Shown here: positions 49,924 through 61,972 of the stretch, one piece after another
Layout: every line of letters begins with the position of its first letter
How positions within the stretch are numbered: the first letter of the stretch is position 1
NCBI GenBank assembly: GCA_014825775.1
Contig: MVAQ01000030.1
Coordinates: forward strand, 1 to 64,000
DNA: 64,000 nt
DNA from: Krasilnikovozyma curviuscula
Lineage: Eukaryota > Basidiomycota > Tremellomycetes > Cystofilobasidiales > Mrakiaceae
Direction: 5' to 3'
Notes under the pieces: generated by a model
The model's input: the letters and a program-made list of their open reading frames with translations, nothing else
Told to the model about the DNA's origin: nothing
Database searches by the model: none
Made by a program: the position numbers and the translations under genes

Positions 49924-52029
49924 TCAATCATAATCCGTCATGGATGCAGCTGAATCCTCCTTTAATCTGACTACCATGCGAGGCTTCTTGGTGCTTTGAG
50001 GCTTGAGGAGAGGTTTCCAGCTAGACCAGTTGTCGTGGGTTGCTGATCCACAAAGATATCCTTCTCTCAACCTCGACCCAGCTACGACCTTCAAGTTCCT
50101 TTGGTGGTCGTTGGGGATCAAAAGCACCCGCTGCTTCCCTTCTTCCTTCCTATACACACCAAACCGCAAATCGCGGCCATGGAGTACCCCAGCGAGCTGG
50201 ACGCAGAGGGAGCTGATTCGAGGGGCAGAAGCAGAGATGGTGGTGCCGTTGTTGATCAGAGTAGGGAGGAGGTGACGGGTGACGTACTTCTTCGGGTCAT
50301 TACCATGAGCAGCAAGTTCTCTTGATATTTTGGTAGCGTGAGGGTGTCCATTTCGAGATAAAGCAGCTAACGTGACTCGGCAGAATTGACAAGCGATATG
50401 GACGCCATCGTGAATCCTCTCCTCGAGAAGAGAGGAGGGAATGCTGAGGTGGCTAAGGTTGGTGAAGTTACTGAATGAGCGATAGAACTCATCGGTTTTC
50501 TGGTAGATGCTGAAGCTGGCTTGGGCGGGGAGCTTGAGGATCTCAAGGTAGGGGAAGATTAAGCTAAGGAGTTTGTTAAATTCCACTGAGATCTTGATGG
50601 GGTGGAAGAGGGGACCCTTTTTGATAAACTCGAGTCTGTTTACAACGGCACGAGTTGGTGTTGGTTGAACTGATTGACCGAAGATGTGGCCGTGGTTGGA
50701 GTAGGTCTGTGAATGGTGGTCTGGGGATGTGCAGGGGATCATCTTGAACCCAACAGTGACCCTCGTCAACCCCCACATCTCAGTCATCTTTTTTAATCTA
50801 TTCACAGCGTTTGTCAAGCTCATACCACCTCCACCGCAAGCATTGACCAACCCTTCGAAAGGAATGGAGACGGCGAATGGCAGCTCAGTGACAGCATACC
50901 CTCTTTGCTCGGCCCTCGAAGTGACACATTGACCAAAACTGACTTCTTCAATCGATTTATTGTTACGAACCAGGTCAGAGAGGAAGGTGCCATTGATGAT
51001 GGTGGTTGGGAGAGCGCAGCCATGGAGGTGGACAACCTTCAAGCCCTTCAGCTTCAACGGAAGGCTCTCAGCGATGAGGCCCAGGGTGTCAAGTTCGTCG
51101 CGGAAGACTTGGAGGGAGAGGAAGGGGACAGTTATGTTGTGGTTGTTCAGGAACGCCATGGTGTGGACGAAGAAGTGGTGGGTTTCGTGACGCGCTGTCA
51201 AGACCAAGTCGCCGAAGTCGAGTGATGGATTCGGGACGACGACGAGCCGAGGGATCACTATGTCTTTTTCGAGGGATGGAAGTGCAAGACCAAGTACTTC
51301 GACTTTTGTGTGATTGAGGACGCAGGCGGCACCGAATGTTTTGATGGTGGGGTGGTTGAGGACAGCGCGAAGGAGAGGCTGAGTAATGAGGTGGACAGCG
51401 GCTCGTGGGTTGTCCTGGATATCTTCCAACTTGATATTGAATGCCTGCAGATTTTTCATGTTCGTGATAGCGCTGGCGAGTTGGCTAGCTTCATGGCCAG
51501 GTGTTGTGTTTGCTGGGACTGCCGAACCCGCGCCCGCGCTTGGAAGAGCTCGATCCAAGTTGACCGAGATGATGAAAGAAGAGACGTCAGAAGTCGATAA
51601 GTTCATCAACATGCTGAACCCCCCTCCGGTCCTGGTGGTGAAGACGTGGCTGAAGAGAGGCTTGGTGGCGACTCCCCTGAACATGCGGGAGACCAAGCGC
51701 AGGGCCTTGAGAGTTTGGATGGTTCCGATTGGATCTTTCGTACCAGGAACACCAATTTGCTCGATAGCAGCTATGATTATGGCAACTACCTCCCACCATA
51801 TATCGAGCGCAACGCAATCTAGCCGACCTGTCCTCAGCGCGGAGACCTTATTTTGGCCACCGAAATCTTCGACTTTGCCCTTTTCCCCCTCATCTAGCTG
51901 TGCGTCGGGAGAGGGGTGGATGTGCTGTGAATGTGTCCACTGGTGAGATGGAAAAGCACTTGGAACATTGTTTACCACTGGGATAAAATTTCCATCCACT
52001 GCGAGCAGAGGATTTCCTTCTTGGGCCAT
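49924..52029 (-). CDS. F-box-like / LRR-type protein, intronless, 701 residues
   Basis: Single open exon with no intron, in contrast to nearly all other large genes in the window. After an N-terminal variable region comes CVALDIWWEVVAIIIAAIEQ and LKALRLVSRMFRGVATKPLF then SHVF, which fits the helical F-box-like segment with the usual LRLVSRxFRxVAxPxLF ending. The remainder has irregular leucine-rich repeats (LPLKLKGLKVVHLHGCALP, FPYLEILKLPAQASF, FTNLSHLSIPSSLLEE). Such fungal proteins are usually substrate adaptors of SCF ubiquitin ligases, but this role is inferred. The frame extends upstream with a TTG, so I place the start at the Met at 52029 (MAQEGNPLLAVDGN). Ends AASMTDYD. Belongs to a rapidly evolving protein class. 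Confidence 0.7.
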   Translation of the reverse strand: MAQEGNPLLAVDGNFIPVVNNVPSAFPSHQWTHSQHIHPSPDAQLDEGEKGKVEDFGGQNKVSALRTGRLDCVALDIWWEVVAIIIAAIEQIGVPGTKDPIGTIQTLKALRLVSRMFRGVATKPLFSHVFTTRTGGGFSMLMNLSTSDVSSFIISVNLDRALPSAGAGSAVPANTTPGHEASQLASAITNMKNLQAFNIKLEDIQDNPRAAVHLITQPLLRAVLNHPTIKTFGAACVLNHTKVEVLGLALPSLEKDIVIPRLVVVPNPSLDFGDLVLTARHETHHFFVHTMAFLNNHNITVPFLSLQVFRDELDTLGLIAESLPLKLKGLKVVHLHGCALPTTIINGTFLSDLVRNNKSIEEVSFGQCVTSRAEQRGYAVTELPFAVSIPFEGLVNACGGGGMSLTNAVNRLKKMTEMWGLTRVTVGFKMIPCTSPDHHSQTYSNHGHIFGQSVQPTPTRAVVNRLEFIKKGPLFHPIKISVEFNKLLSLIFPYLEILKLPAQASFSIYQKTDEFYRSFSNFTNLSHLSIPSSLLEERIHDGVHIACQFCRVTLAALSRNGHPHATKISRELAAHGNDPKKYVTRHLLPTLINNGTTISASAPRISSLCVQLAGVLHGRDLRFGVYRKEEGKQRVLLIPNDHQRNLKVVAGSRLREGYLCGSATHDNWSSWKPLLKPQSTKKPRMVVRLKEDSAASMTDYD

Positions 52030-52908
52030 GTTTTTCTCAGCCAGCCAGCTGTTTGGGTTTTTGACAGGCTGGTGTTCCAAACGATGTTTACTGCTCAAGA
52101 ATTCAATCTTTCACGCAAAAATCACGAATTTCACGAATAATTTTCTAGGCCACTAGATAGATATGGATGTGGTTGAGAACCAGCTGGAGCGAAAAATTCA
52201 TCTCGATATATACCTTTAGTTTTTCTATTTGTTTTATTTTTGTTTGAATATCAACTGTTTTTGTGAGATTTTCGCCTGGTCAGGAAACACGGGACCTCCG
52301 TGGCAGTGAAGGAGAGGAAATGAGTTCCAAAGGTTTTCTAAGCAGAGTCAGTGTGCTTCCAGAAAGCTGCAGTCGGTCTAAGAAACAATCCCTGGTGCAT
52401 ACATAAGCAATGAGGACGGCGGCGGCGCGGAGTTTGGATGAGGTACTTTTGGGAAGAGAAACTTCCTCTAACCCGAAGATTAGATAGCCATTAATTATCA
52501 ATACAAAGTGACGTCGTCTAGATTCTATAAGGCTCTTGTTCTTTGCCCAGTTCCCATATGCGACGAAGAAAAAAAGAGCTAAATTACAACCGTTCTGTTT
52601 GTCTCCCATCATTTCTCATCTTCTGCCACTCGATAGTCTGAGTTCTAGAGATGGTAAAGTATCCTCTGGATATTGTTCTTCCCGCTGAGATGCTCTCGAG
52701 CGAGTCGTTAGGTAGTGCCGATTGTTGATCAGAGCCTTATGCCAATGTTGTCGTGACGAGGTTGCATATACCGTCACCTCGATGGGCCATTAGCTTCTAT
52801 TAACAAAAAAAAACAGGAATAAGTTAGAAAACTCGGAGCTGGAGAAGCAATAAGAATCAATGCCTTACAGGCTGCAATTGATCCACAAACTGCCATGGTC
52901 GCTCTGTG
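52030..52908. other. Promoter region of the F-box-like gene; 3' flank of the NAD+ carrier
   Basis: About 880 bp. A minus-strand frame at 52280-52612 (110 codons, ATG) has no recognised domain; it could be a small unknown gene but nothing supports it. A-rich runs near 52570 and 52805. No repeats recognised. Confidence 0.45.
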
Positions 52909-54715
52909 CTACCTCTGCTGCTCATCCTCTTCGTCGATATGCATTAACTTCCTCATTATCAGTTCGTAACTATATACCGTACAAAACGAAGGAACAGAAT
53001 TAACGTCAATGGCCAAAATTCAACATAGTTTTAGAGTCAGATGGAGGGAGAGGGTAAGCTTCAGACTCACCTCAACATCGTAACAGCACTGCTCGGCACA
53101 GTCCTAATCAGCGTGATACTCAACCCTCGATAAAATCCTCTCCAGCCAGCCTCGGCTGCAATGCCTTGGATGACCTTCAGGATGCCGCGATACGAGTTCG
53201 GCGAATAGTGTTCCTTTGAGGGCGGCGAGAGCGTCGTACGTATCGGTGGGCGTGGCTCACTTGAGACCGATGGAGTTGAAAGGGGTAGTGGTGATGAAGA
53301 GGACGAAGGTTGCGTTGAAGATTTTGAATGAGATCCTCGTTGGATTTGAAGGCGCTGATATTTGCGGTACAGCAGAAGTGAAATTATGGCCAAGATTACG
53401 GTCAGTGACACTGAAAAAGAGCAACACAGTTGAGTAGACTTACTGTGCGAACCACCTCGTGAGGATAAGTTGTCACACTCGCGACGACCTTGGACAGCGC
53501 TGAGCACAGCAGAATCTTAGAAGGCGATAAGGGTTGATGGGACTCTGGTTCTGGAAGCAGTAATAAAAGCATTCACAATAGCCAGTACAAATGATAAAAG
53601 ACGACAAACACTGGCATCAGCTAACATTGTAAGCACAAGCACTGTTGGATACGCGACTCACCACTCCAGATCTTAAGCTTCTCATACAGAGGGAACTGAA
53701 TAGCAATATGACTAACACCGAGTAAAGAAGGTACAAGACCAGCGTAGAAAGCCTTGAAGCCCTCTGTCTTGTAAATTGTGTAGAACGCATCGGGCGTGTG
53801 ACGGTACTTTCTGGTTGCGCCTTTGGCGTTAGATTGAGCCTAAATCAAAATTACAACAAAAAAAAAAATGGATTATTAAAGGTAGTTTTCAAAGAGAAAA
53901 ATAACGGAGCGTACCATAAAACGAGTCTTGATCACCCAGAGGGGGTTGGTGACAATGGTGCCTGTTGCGCCTGCCGTCATGGCTGCTGTGATGTGGACAA
54001 ACGTCGAAGTGGCCTCTGATCAAAGATAAAAACATAAAAAAATCCAGAAACATGCAAGTAAAGTCAGAACGTGATGACAAGCGAAAAATCGATAGTGAGC
54101 CAACAAAATCCGCCGAAGAAAGATCGAAATGCTAACCTTTCCCTTGGCTGACTTGAAGCTGCCCTAGTCCTAACTTCACCTGGTCATACACTGAGAAGTA
54201 GATTGCCCATGTTGGTAGATATCCAAGGACAGTTGGTCCAAGACCTCGGTAGAAACCCTTTATGCCAGACTGTGTGAATATCGATTTGGTCATAGCTGCA
54301 GAATATCGAAGTGAGGGGAAAGGGAAGTTACAGAGATGCAATGAAGTTCCAAGGAGTGGCAAGAAGCAGAGAACAACACGGGCAGAGTGTCAGTCCGAGC
54401 TGCGCAAGGGGCTATCGGGAGGAACTGCATTCCAGCGTCGAGAAGGTTTGAACACGTACCAAAAACGCCTTCATAGCCCACGGCACCTCTAGCGACAATC
54501 TGAGCCTGCAACCGAGTCTTCACCACGTCTAATGGGCAAGTGAGCACCGACGAAATAAGACCAGCCCCAGCTCCAGCTATCATCGACTCGTTGATTTTCC
54601 TCTTCTGAACCAAAGGTGCTGTCCCATTCCTATTCGCTTGAGGATAGTGAGCCGATGACGAGAGTTCTGATGTCCGTGACGGTGTAGCTGCGACCTGTTG
54701 AGCTTGAGACGACAT
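52909..54715 (-). CDS. Mitochondrial carrier, NAD+ transporter type (Ndt1/Yia6-like)
   Basis: SLC25 inner-membrane carrier with three repeats. Repeat 1: [20 protein letters not shown] then TRLQAQ, and [20 protein letters not shown] then [11 protein letters not shown]. The GPxxLGYLPTWxIYFSVY stretch is characteristic of the Ndt/pyrimidine-nucleotide subgroup. Repeat 2: [20 protein letters not shown] and [20 protein letters not shown] then AIQFPLYE. Repeat 3: [17 protein letters not shown] and [20 protein letters not shown] then SAVTMLRYEL. All three PX[DE]XX[KR] motifs are present (PLDVVK, PLWVIK, PHEVVR); the second has Trp as in NAD+ carriers. The last exon ends [10 protein letters not shown]. 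Seven or so exons. NAD+ import into mitochondria is the likely role; a FAD/folate or pyrimidine-nucleotide carrier is the alternative. Confidence 0.82.
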
Positions 54716-55707
54716 TCACTGCAACGCTCGCTGCGTCGCCCTGGCTGAGGAAAAACCTGATATCGTCCTGACCCGACGAATCCGTCTCTCACCACCGAAC
54801 ACGTTCCAGCTGCTGTAGCAAAGTCTTCAGCAAAGGCACGCTGGGCCGGAAACGCCTGTTGGGACGAGTTGAGTTGAGTGTAGGCGGATACTACAGAGCT
54901 TTACACGGCAAAGAGGACGTCAATCAGCATACAGATCCCTAACTGGGGCCTACAAGGGCGCTTAGAGCCTTCTCTGAAGATTTAGATTCAGCTTTTTGCT
55001 TTAGGACTCACCAGAAAGAAGACCACGCCAGTGATGGGGTGAGATGATCTGTGGTTGGTTCGAGATATCAGTCAGCGTTTGCAGCTACAAAAACCCTGCT
55101 ACCAAAATCTAAACTGACTTTCACTTACGCCCGAGATATTTGAAGAAAAGGACTCGACTGCTGGACTGCCAGCTAAATTTCCTGAATTTTCCCAAGGAGA
55201 AATGGAAAAGAGGTTGTAATGTCGTCAGGCGCCAGCCTAAGGCGGCTTTCCACCTCGCAACGCCATTTTGCTCGAGCTCTCAAGCATTTCCCTAATAATT
55301 GGTCGCAAATCCTTCTGTCAGATTCTTGGTAGGTGATTTTGGTTAGTAAATCGCATTTGGTGGATATCTGCACTCCTTCAACTTGCTTTAGCATTAACTC
55401 GGCTTTGTTTCCTCTCATTACTTGACCAGGGATCAAAACCGTCAGATTTTGGTACCAAAAGGGCTCACATTCCTAGACAAGTAAGAATTGATGTGATTTA
55501 GATCATTTGTCTAAGTAGACTGGTGTTGACTTGTTGTTTTCGCTAGAACCTATTGCTGGTTTCTCCAGATAGAAATTTACGAGAGTCATACGGATGATCT
55601 CATCGCTCTGGTAGTCCCAAGTAAGCAACGATATTGTGTATGTAATTTCTGGCTATGATTCACACTATGTTATACTTTCTACAAGGTTAAGAACTACGGT
55701 GCCCAGC
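54716..55707. promoter_or_regulatory. Divergent intergenic region, NAD+ carrier / POM152
   Basis: About 990 bp between divergent starts. GT/AG-like signals upstream of the carrier (near 54840 and 55010) suggest that its 5' leader may be spliced. The frame of POM152 is open up to 55636, but the Met at 55708 fits the family better. No other gene seen. Confidence 0.5.
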
Positions 55708-58700
55708 ATGTCTAGACCACCTTCATACCCTCGTCCTTCCCCTCCAACCACACCAGCATCGACACCTCTGATACCAGAATCACTATTCCATCCAACCGAG
55801 CAGAGGCTTTATGCTCTTGCAATCTTCGGACTCATTCAAGCCTACAAGTTGTACCAATGGATATCAACGCCGTCGATATCTCTGTCAGCCCTGTACGGCG
55901 CCGACACAATCTTCTTCTTCCTCCTCCCCTTCTTCCGAATACCTCGACTATCCTTCACCTATACTAGAACACTCATTAATCTCTCAACTATTCTGTCATT
56001 CAACTGGTTGATCATGGAAGAAGGGTGGAGACTGATACCGTTTGGAAGTTTGGTTCCAGCTTCCTTCTCGACATTTTTCGTTCGGTACAATACCCTCTCC
56101 AATTCTTATGTATCTCTCAAATCAATAATTCAGCCAGATCAGCATCTCACTGGTGTCCACACACTTCACATTCAACCGTTCTCGACCGCCAGAATTGGCG
56201 CAGCTGGTGTTGCCCATGGCTGCATATCAGTCACCAATCCAACAGTCTTCATTCCACTATCCTTCAACTCCTCAACTCCACCATGGATGATTGAATACAC
56301 CCTCACACCTCTAGGTGCGGAGAATTTCCTGTATTTCAACGTTACAGCAGAATCTTTGGAAGAGATGAAGGTGATCCATCACAGGACCGATGACGAGGAG
56401 CTACTTGGTGATTCAGATGAATTATCGGACGATGAGTTGGAAGAAATTGAATCGATTCTTGAACCTAGCCGGAAACCTACAATCACTAAAGACAACTCCT
56501 ACAGCGGCTTGACACTCCTCCTCCCCATCCAAACACCAGGCACCATTCGCCTGTCGAGAGTGATTGCGCCATCACATTCCGACTTCAGGATCTCAACGAG
56601 CCCAATTGTCATTTATCCATGTCCAACAGCCGAAATCATCAACACAAGCAGTCGTAGGGAGAACTGTATCGGCTCAGAAGACTCCGTGGAAGTTTTGGTG
56701 TCTGGTGTTGGGTTAGAGTCATTAAGAGTCGGATACTTGAAGAGATCACCTAGCAATCGAATTGATGAGGGATGGATTGAGGGACTTGGATATAATGAAG
56801 CTTTGTCCGATGGAGCGTTGGTACAAACTCACAACAACCAGAAACCGTCATCCTTCACAGCTCGAATTCCTCTGACATTTATTGAAGCAGGTAATTCTTG
56901 GGTGAAGCTGGCAGAAGTCTCTTCACCTCTGACACCAATCATTGACCTTCGAAAAACTTCGGAAACGGTTCATTTCAGCACACTACCGTCCCCCGATGTT
57001 CAATTCTCAACTACTTCATGCCCCAACGGCCTCATCAAGATTCTCGATAAGCAATACCGAAACGATCGTAAAATATTAGCTCCTCAATTGCTACTCTACA
57101 CACGTACGGTTCCCTCTGGCGACACCAAGAATGGCTACTCCGTTTCGCTGTCCTACCAACCTTCAGATCTCTCGTTACCTCCAAAGGCTATTCTTAAAAA
57201 AATGCTGAAAGCGTCAGTCAACGTAGGAGAGGTTGAAGAAGGCACCTATACGTTGCAGGGTGTCCAGAATGGCATTTGTCCTGGTACTGTTAAGGAGCCT
57301 AGTGAATGTCGAATTGAGGTGATGAAAAGACCTACTGTTGGAGTTGAGATCAGAGCTATGAGGGATGAATGGTGACTGCTTTTTTTTTCTTGCTCTTGAT
57401 TTACAATGACTGATAATAATGAACTTTTGACAGCGCCGGTGACGTCGGTGTCGTACTCTCTTTGACACTCACGGGTCAATCTCCCTTCTCGCTTCACTAT
57501 ACTTCAACTTTCACATCATCATCTTCATCGAATTCTAGAGTACGCGAGAAAAAGGAAGTTCACCACACCTCGAGTCTGATCTCAGATCTCCCCTTGCAAC
57601 CCGAAACCGCTGGCGAGTGGGTCTACAACTTCATTTCCATCTCGGACGCCAACTACAAGGAAGTTCCTCTTCTCGGATCTTTGGAACCGATCAAGACTGT
57701 GGTTAGACCTCTCGGAAGCGGTGAGCTTCTTGGCCTTTCAACTACTTCTTCTAGAGGAAAACGTCCGACTCAAGTGACGCTCTGGGAATGCCAACCCAAA
57801 AAGATCGACCTCGACTTGACCTTGAAAGGAACAGCTCCATTTTCGATTGAACTCTTTATCTCTAATCCTGATTCAACTCATCGCGTCGTAAACATCTCCG
57901 ACTTGATTGGGGGGACTGAAAGCATCCAGGTAGACGTGGAGGAAGGTGGGGAGGGAACGCGAACGATCAATTTGATCAGCGTCATGGATGGGAATGGTTG
58001 TAAAAGGAAGATTTCATCGGATGTTGGTGTCGAGGTTAAGGTCGATGTAAAGTACGACCGCCCCAGCGTGAAGTTCTCTGGCACAGCTGAGTCTAGAAAA
58101 GTGCTCGTGAGAGAAGGCAATCCAGTACCAATGGGATTAATGCTGAAGGGACAATCTGTAAGTTTGATGTTTTCGGTATTGCAATTGATAATCTCCTTAC
58201 AAAGTTGTGGATCAACAGCCCTGGTCTGTCAAGTACATCAACAATCGCTTCCCACAGGATGTGCGCACCATCTACCCAGATCGTTTCAACGCTGACCTTA
58301 TGGTTACTGATGCTGGAACGTACACTCTACTCGAGGTAATTCATTCCAGTTTCTTCAATGAAATGGATTACGAAGCTCATGACGTTCTCGTTTATTTGAA
58401 TCTCAAAGGTCTCCGACAACAACTGTCCTGGAAAGGTTGACGAAGCAGCCCACACCTGGACAATCTCTCATCTCCCAAAACCAATGCTCGCTTTTTCACC
58501 AGAAGCAGGTATTTTTAATTCAAAATCCGACTCCTATATTCGTGCACCAGTTTGTGTGGGAGTAGACGATAAGATCAGGCTTCAACTTACTGGAAAAGCG
58601 CCGTTCAACATAGAATATCAACACACACTCGAACTCGACAACCGCAAGCACCCTCCAAGTCATTCTCAATCCACTGGTTCTCTCCAATCAAGCATGCTGC

Positions 58701-60047
58701 TGCCGCTGGAAACGAACGTTCCTGGTGTTCACTACTACCACTTCAATAAGATCGCGGATGAAAACTACGACAAACCTGCGGCGAATCTCCAAACTCAGTC
58801 TAAGAAATCAGACCGATTGGTGCTTCAACAAGAAGTTTATGGGCGCCCATCAGCCAATTTCGAATCACCGCATAAGCGTCTCTCCGTCTGCTCTCAGGGA
58901 AAGCTCAAGCCGTCGACGGATGACTTCGGCGCGGTCGTTTTGAAAGGCAAAGCGCCATTTGAGCTGGACTTGGTGGTGCGCTCCATGACTGGTGGTCAGA
59001 CCCTAATTCAAAAACACACTGTGAAGGAAATCAAGACGCACCGATGGGTCATGGATGTTCCCGAGCTTATGTTTAGCACAACGGGCGAGCATTCAGTTTC
59101 GATTGAGAGGGTCAGAGATTCGAGTGGGTGTGAAATGCTGATTGCCGGTGGAAGCATCAGTAATAGTATTTCATCTGGAAGAATTGATGATATCGATGAA
59201 GTGGAGCTGGTTTTGGGGGATATCTCCATTGGTGTTGATGTCGCGGAGACTGCTTCAGTTGGTAAGCTGACTCATCAATCTATCTCGTCAACAACCTTTT
59301 TACTCACATCTCAACACTCTTATATGTAGTCTCTCTCAATCCTGAAAGAGATCTGTGTGTAGGAACTGAAGTCGTCCTTACGCTTCAAGGGTCACCACCT
59401 TGGACTCTGACGTACGATTGGGCAGGCCACTCGTTCTCTGACAAAGTGTACGACTCCCGTTTTTCCCGAATGGCTGAAAGAGCGGGAACATTCGCAGTCA
59501 AGTCGATTGCCCATCAGAAGAATCAGTGTAAGGTTGATGTGGACGATATCGTCAACGTCGTCCATGCGATTCCGAAGGCAAAGATCTCATTAGGAAGGAC
59601 GTTTATTGAAACGCTAGAGGAAGGTGAGCTCTTGCTTGTGTCTCGATCTTTGACTTATCTTGGATAAATACTGATGGGGAGTGAGATTGTAGGTGATCAA
59701 TCCGAAATCCTGTTCGACTTCGAGGGTGAGCCTCCATTCTCGTTCACTTACACCCGGTCTGCTCAAGACAAGGCTGGTCGAATTGGAGAAATCCTTGAAA
59801 CACATGTAAGTATGAGTTGTGTTTTTTTTTTTACGTTTGAACTCCTCTCTTTACAGTCTGTGGTGTTTTGCTTTACTAAAAACTCTTTCCATCTCTCTAG
59901 ACCGTCACTAACGTGATGGAGTCTCACTATTCCATCTTTGCCTCCACTGAGGGAACCTGGAGAGTAACGATGATTCAAGATCGATACTGCCGGTTCCCCA
60001 CACTTGATGGTGTACCGCTTTCGGCTCAGAAGAGGATCACGATTTAG
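55708..60047 (+). CDS. POM152: Nucleoporin POM152, pore-membrane glycoprotein
   Basis: Membrane ring component of the nuclear pore complex. Start MSRPPSYPRPSPPTTPASTP, then LFHPTEQRLYALAIFGLIQA (TM) and YKLYQWISTP, with further helices IFFFLLPFFRIP and TRTLINLSTILSFNWLIMEE. This is the N-terminal membrane block of Pom152. HLTGVHTLHIQPFSTARI begins the lumenal part, a chain of Ig-like beta domains with recurring signatures: LTGQSPFSLHYT, LKGTAPFSIELF, LTGKAPFNIEYQ, LKGKAPFELDLV, LQGSPPWTLTYD and FEGEPPFSFTYT. Each is followed by a Y/F-containing strand and a D-x-xGC motif. It ends AQKRITI. The large first exon runs to 57370; about seven later exons. Length of over 1,200 residues is usual for the family. 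Confidence 0.92.
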
Positions 60048-60256
60048 AAGGAAGATCAAAAGATGGCGAAGCACAAAATCTCACACACACACAAAAACTT
60101 GTTATACTATTAGTCCTGAACCCTTTTAGATCTCTTGCAAAATAAACTTTTGTGCTCCTTTTGAAGTCAAAGACGATGTCAAATGCAGGATTTTCATTAA
60201 GGAGTAAAGCACAACAACACTACTAAGAAGACAAGAGAACGTGATAGGATATGTGT

Positions 60257-60781
60257 CTACCATCCGTGGTGATAATGATGGCCGCCTATCAGTCCACCGT
60301 GAGCCTGCATCAGTGCCATCTCGTGTATCCTTCCCCTGTCGAACATTGGGTTCCCACGGTGCGTCTCCACGAGACGGTCGAGCTCTACGGCGAGAAGCAC
60401 TGCGATGAGCTGGGGAAACATTACAGAGATAGAATTGAAATAGTCCAAAATATGATAAGAATAGGTAGGGGGCGACTTGGTCAGATTTGAAGCAAGCAAA
60501 GACGAGTCAAACGCGCTGGTGTTGCTTACCTCTTTCGCGTGCCTATGCGACACGGGCTTTCCTTTCTGAGCCATATGATGTTCATACGCCTTCATAGCCG
60601 CAAACGCAGCCGCACCAGCGAGGAGCTCATGGCTCAAATGAGGGTGGCCTCGGTTATGGTGGTGTTGCTGGTAAGGTTGCTGAGGGTAATAAGGGGCTTG
60701 TTGGGGTGGGTAATAGCCCTGCTGGGGGACGTAGTAGCCACCTTGCTGGGGCGGGGGTAATGAACTGCTGCTGTTGGCCAT
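60257..60781 (-). CDS. DUF3759 / CipC-like small protein, 134 residues
   Basis: Two exons (60530-60781 and 60257-60409; intron GTAAGC...CCCAG). The N terminus is Pro/Gln/Tyr-rich (PPQQGGYYVPQQGYYPPQQ). The conserved core reads HLSHELLAGAAAFAAMKAYE then HHMAQKGKPVSHRHAKE and, after the intron, LIAVLLAVELDRLVETHRG. This is the DUF3759 pattern of fungal CipC/concanamycin-induced-like proteins (SHELxAGAAAFxAxKAYE...GKPVSHxxAKE...A.xEVDRLVET). It ends in a Gly/His-rich tail (HGGLIGGHHYHHGW), possibly metal-binding. Function in the family is unknown; often stress-induced or abundant. Confidence 0.78.
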   Translation of the reverse strand: MANSSSSLPPPQQGGYYVPQQGYYPPQQAPYYPQQPYQQHHHNRGHPHLSHELLAGAAAFAAMKAYEHHMAQKGKPVSHRHAKEVSNTSAFDSSLLASNLTKSPPTYSYHILDYFNSISVMFPQLIAVLLAVELDRLVETHRGNPMFDRGRIHEMALMQAHGGLIGGHHYHHGW

Positions 60782-61972
60782 GGTGGTGGTGATGGTGGTG
60801 GTGATGTCCTGCTTTGAGGAAAGGGGAGAGACGTAAGTGGTTTGAGTGAAAGCGAATAGGGATTTCTACTCACCAAAGGGCATTTAAGCTGAGAATTTAA
60901 TCCAATAGAGGTTTTTACTGCTCTAGATTTGCTAGGATTGGGATTGGGATGTGGCTGAGAGAGAATAAAACCCTGAATCGTTGCGTTCTTTTTATAGGGT
61001 TCGTCGGTGGCGATTCCCAGTTCGAGTGTGCTGGGCAGGCTGTGCGACCAGCCGGAGATCTGCGGACGGACGACAAGCGAAAGTTGCTGAAGGCAGTGAG
61101 GAAACAGTGTTTTAAAAGATGGCCGTCATGATTGTTGTGATTCTAGAACAATAGAAAAGCAAAAGGGAACTGCAGCTTTTAGTCAGAAGGGGCAAGTGAT
61201 ATATCTCTGAAAGATCCATCTGAACCTGCACCACTTTTGTAGAGCTTGCATGTTAATGAAACAGAAGTTCGGTTTTGAAGATCAAAGATACTGTTGACAA
61301 TTGAACTTGAAGCGGAGCCAAGAGAGTGAAGATTAAAAAAACAGGCGCCTATTCGTCAAAACATGTGCTGAAAGAAACTCAATTGACATCTTGTTCTAAA
61401 TTCTGCAATAACTCTGATCTCATTCAATCTGACTGACCTCTCGTCTTCAACGAAAAACACAACAACATCGTTCTTCTGGTGCTAATTGTTTTCTCCTCAA
61501 GCTTCTCCCGGAATCCTACGTAAGCATCCGACTCAATTAAAGTACCGGGAGTTCGTGGTCATCAAATCTGCGCGTTCAGTGATCGCGACGTTCGCCGCCT
61601 TGTTGATGCCCACAAGAAGATATCGCAGCCAAAAATGGATGCGGGCTAAAAGGTATAGTGCTTCTTTTGGCTGAGTGCTGGTACAGCCAGCGAGACGTCG
61701 TCGTACACCAAAGTGCAACATCATCCATCCGGTTGGAGACGGTAGACGGTAAGATGACAATTGGAAGTTTCTCTGTAGTGTATTCCCCTCCTATTATGTG
61801 GCATGGCTAGGCCGATGGAGCAAAGGAGCATGTAATAAGCGAGTAATCTACTGCAAAGAAAGGTAAACAGAGCTGGGAAATCAAATCAAGTGCGAATGCG
61901 ATGACAGTTGGCGAAAGTAACATCATCGTGAAGAAAAAAAAAAGGGAAATAGTTCAGTAGAAGGGAAATTAT
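60782..61972. other. Intergenic region with a GGT-type trinucleotide stretch near the DUF3759 start
   Basis: About 1.2 kb between two minus-strand genes. The first 30 bases carry an imperfect (GGT/GAT)n repeat, in the leader of the DUF3759 gene. The remaining frames are short and without motifs. A9-10 tract near 61934. No gene called. Confidence 0.5.

Noticed and set aside
52280..52612. Minus-strand frame of 110 codons with ATG
   Set aside because: No domain, no neighbour support; position in a promoter region suggests chance, though a small unknown gene is not excluded.
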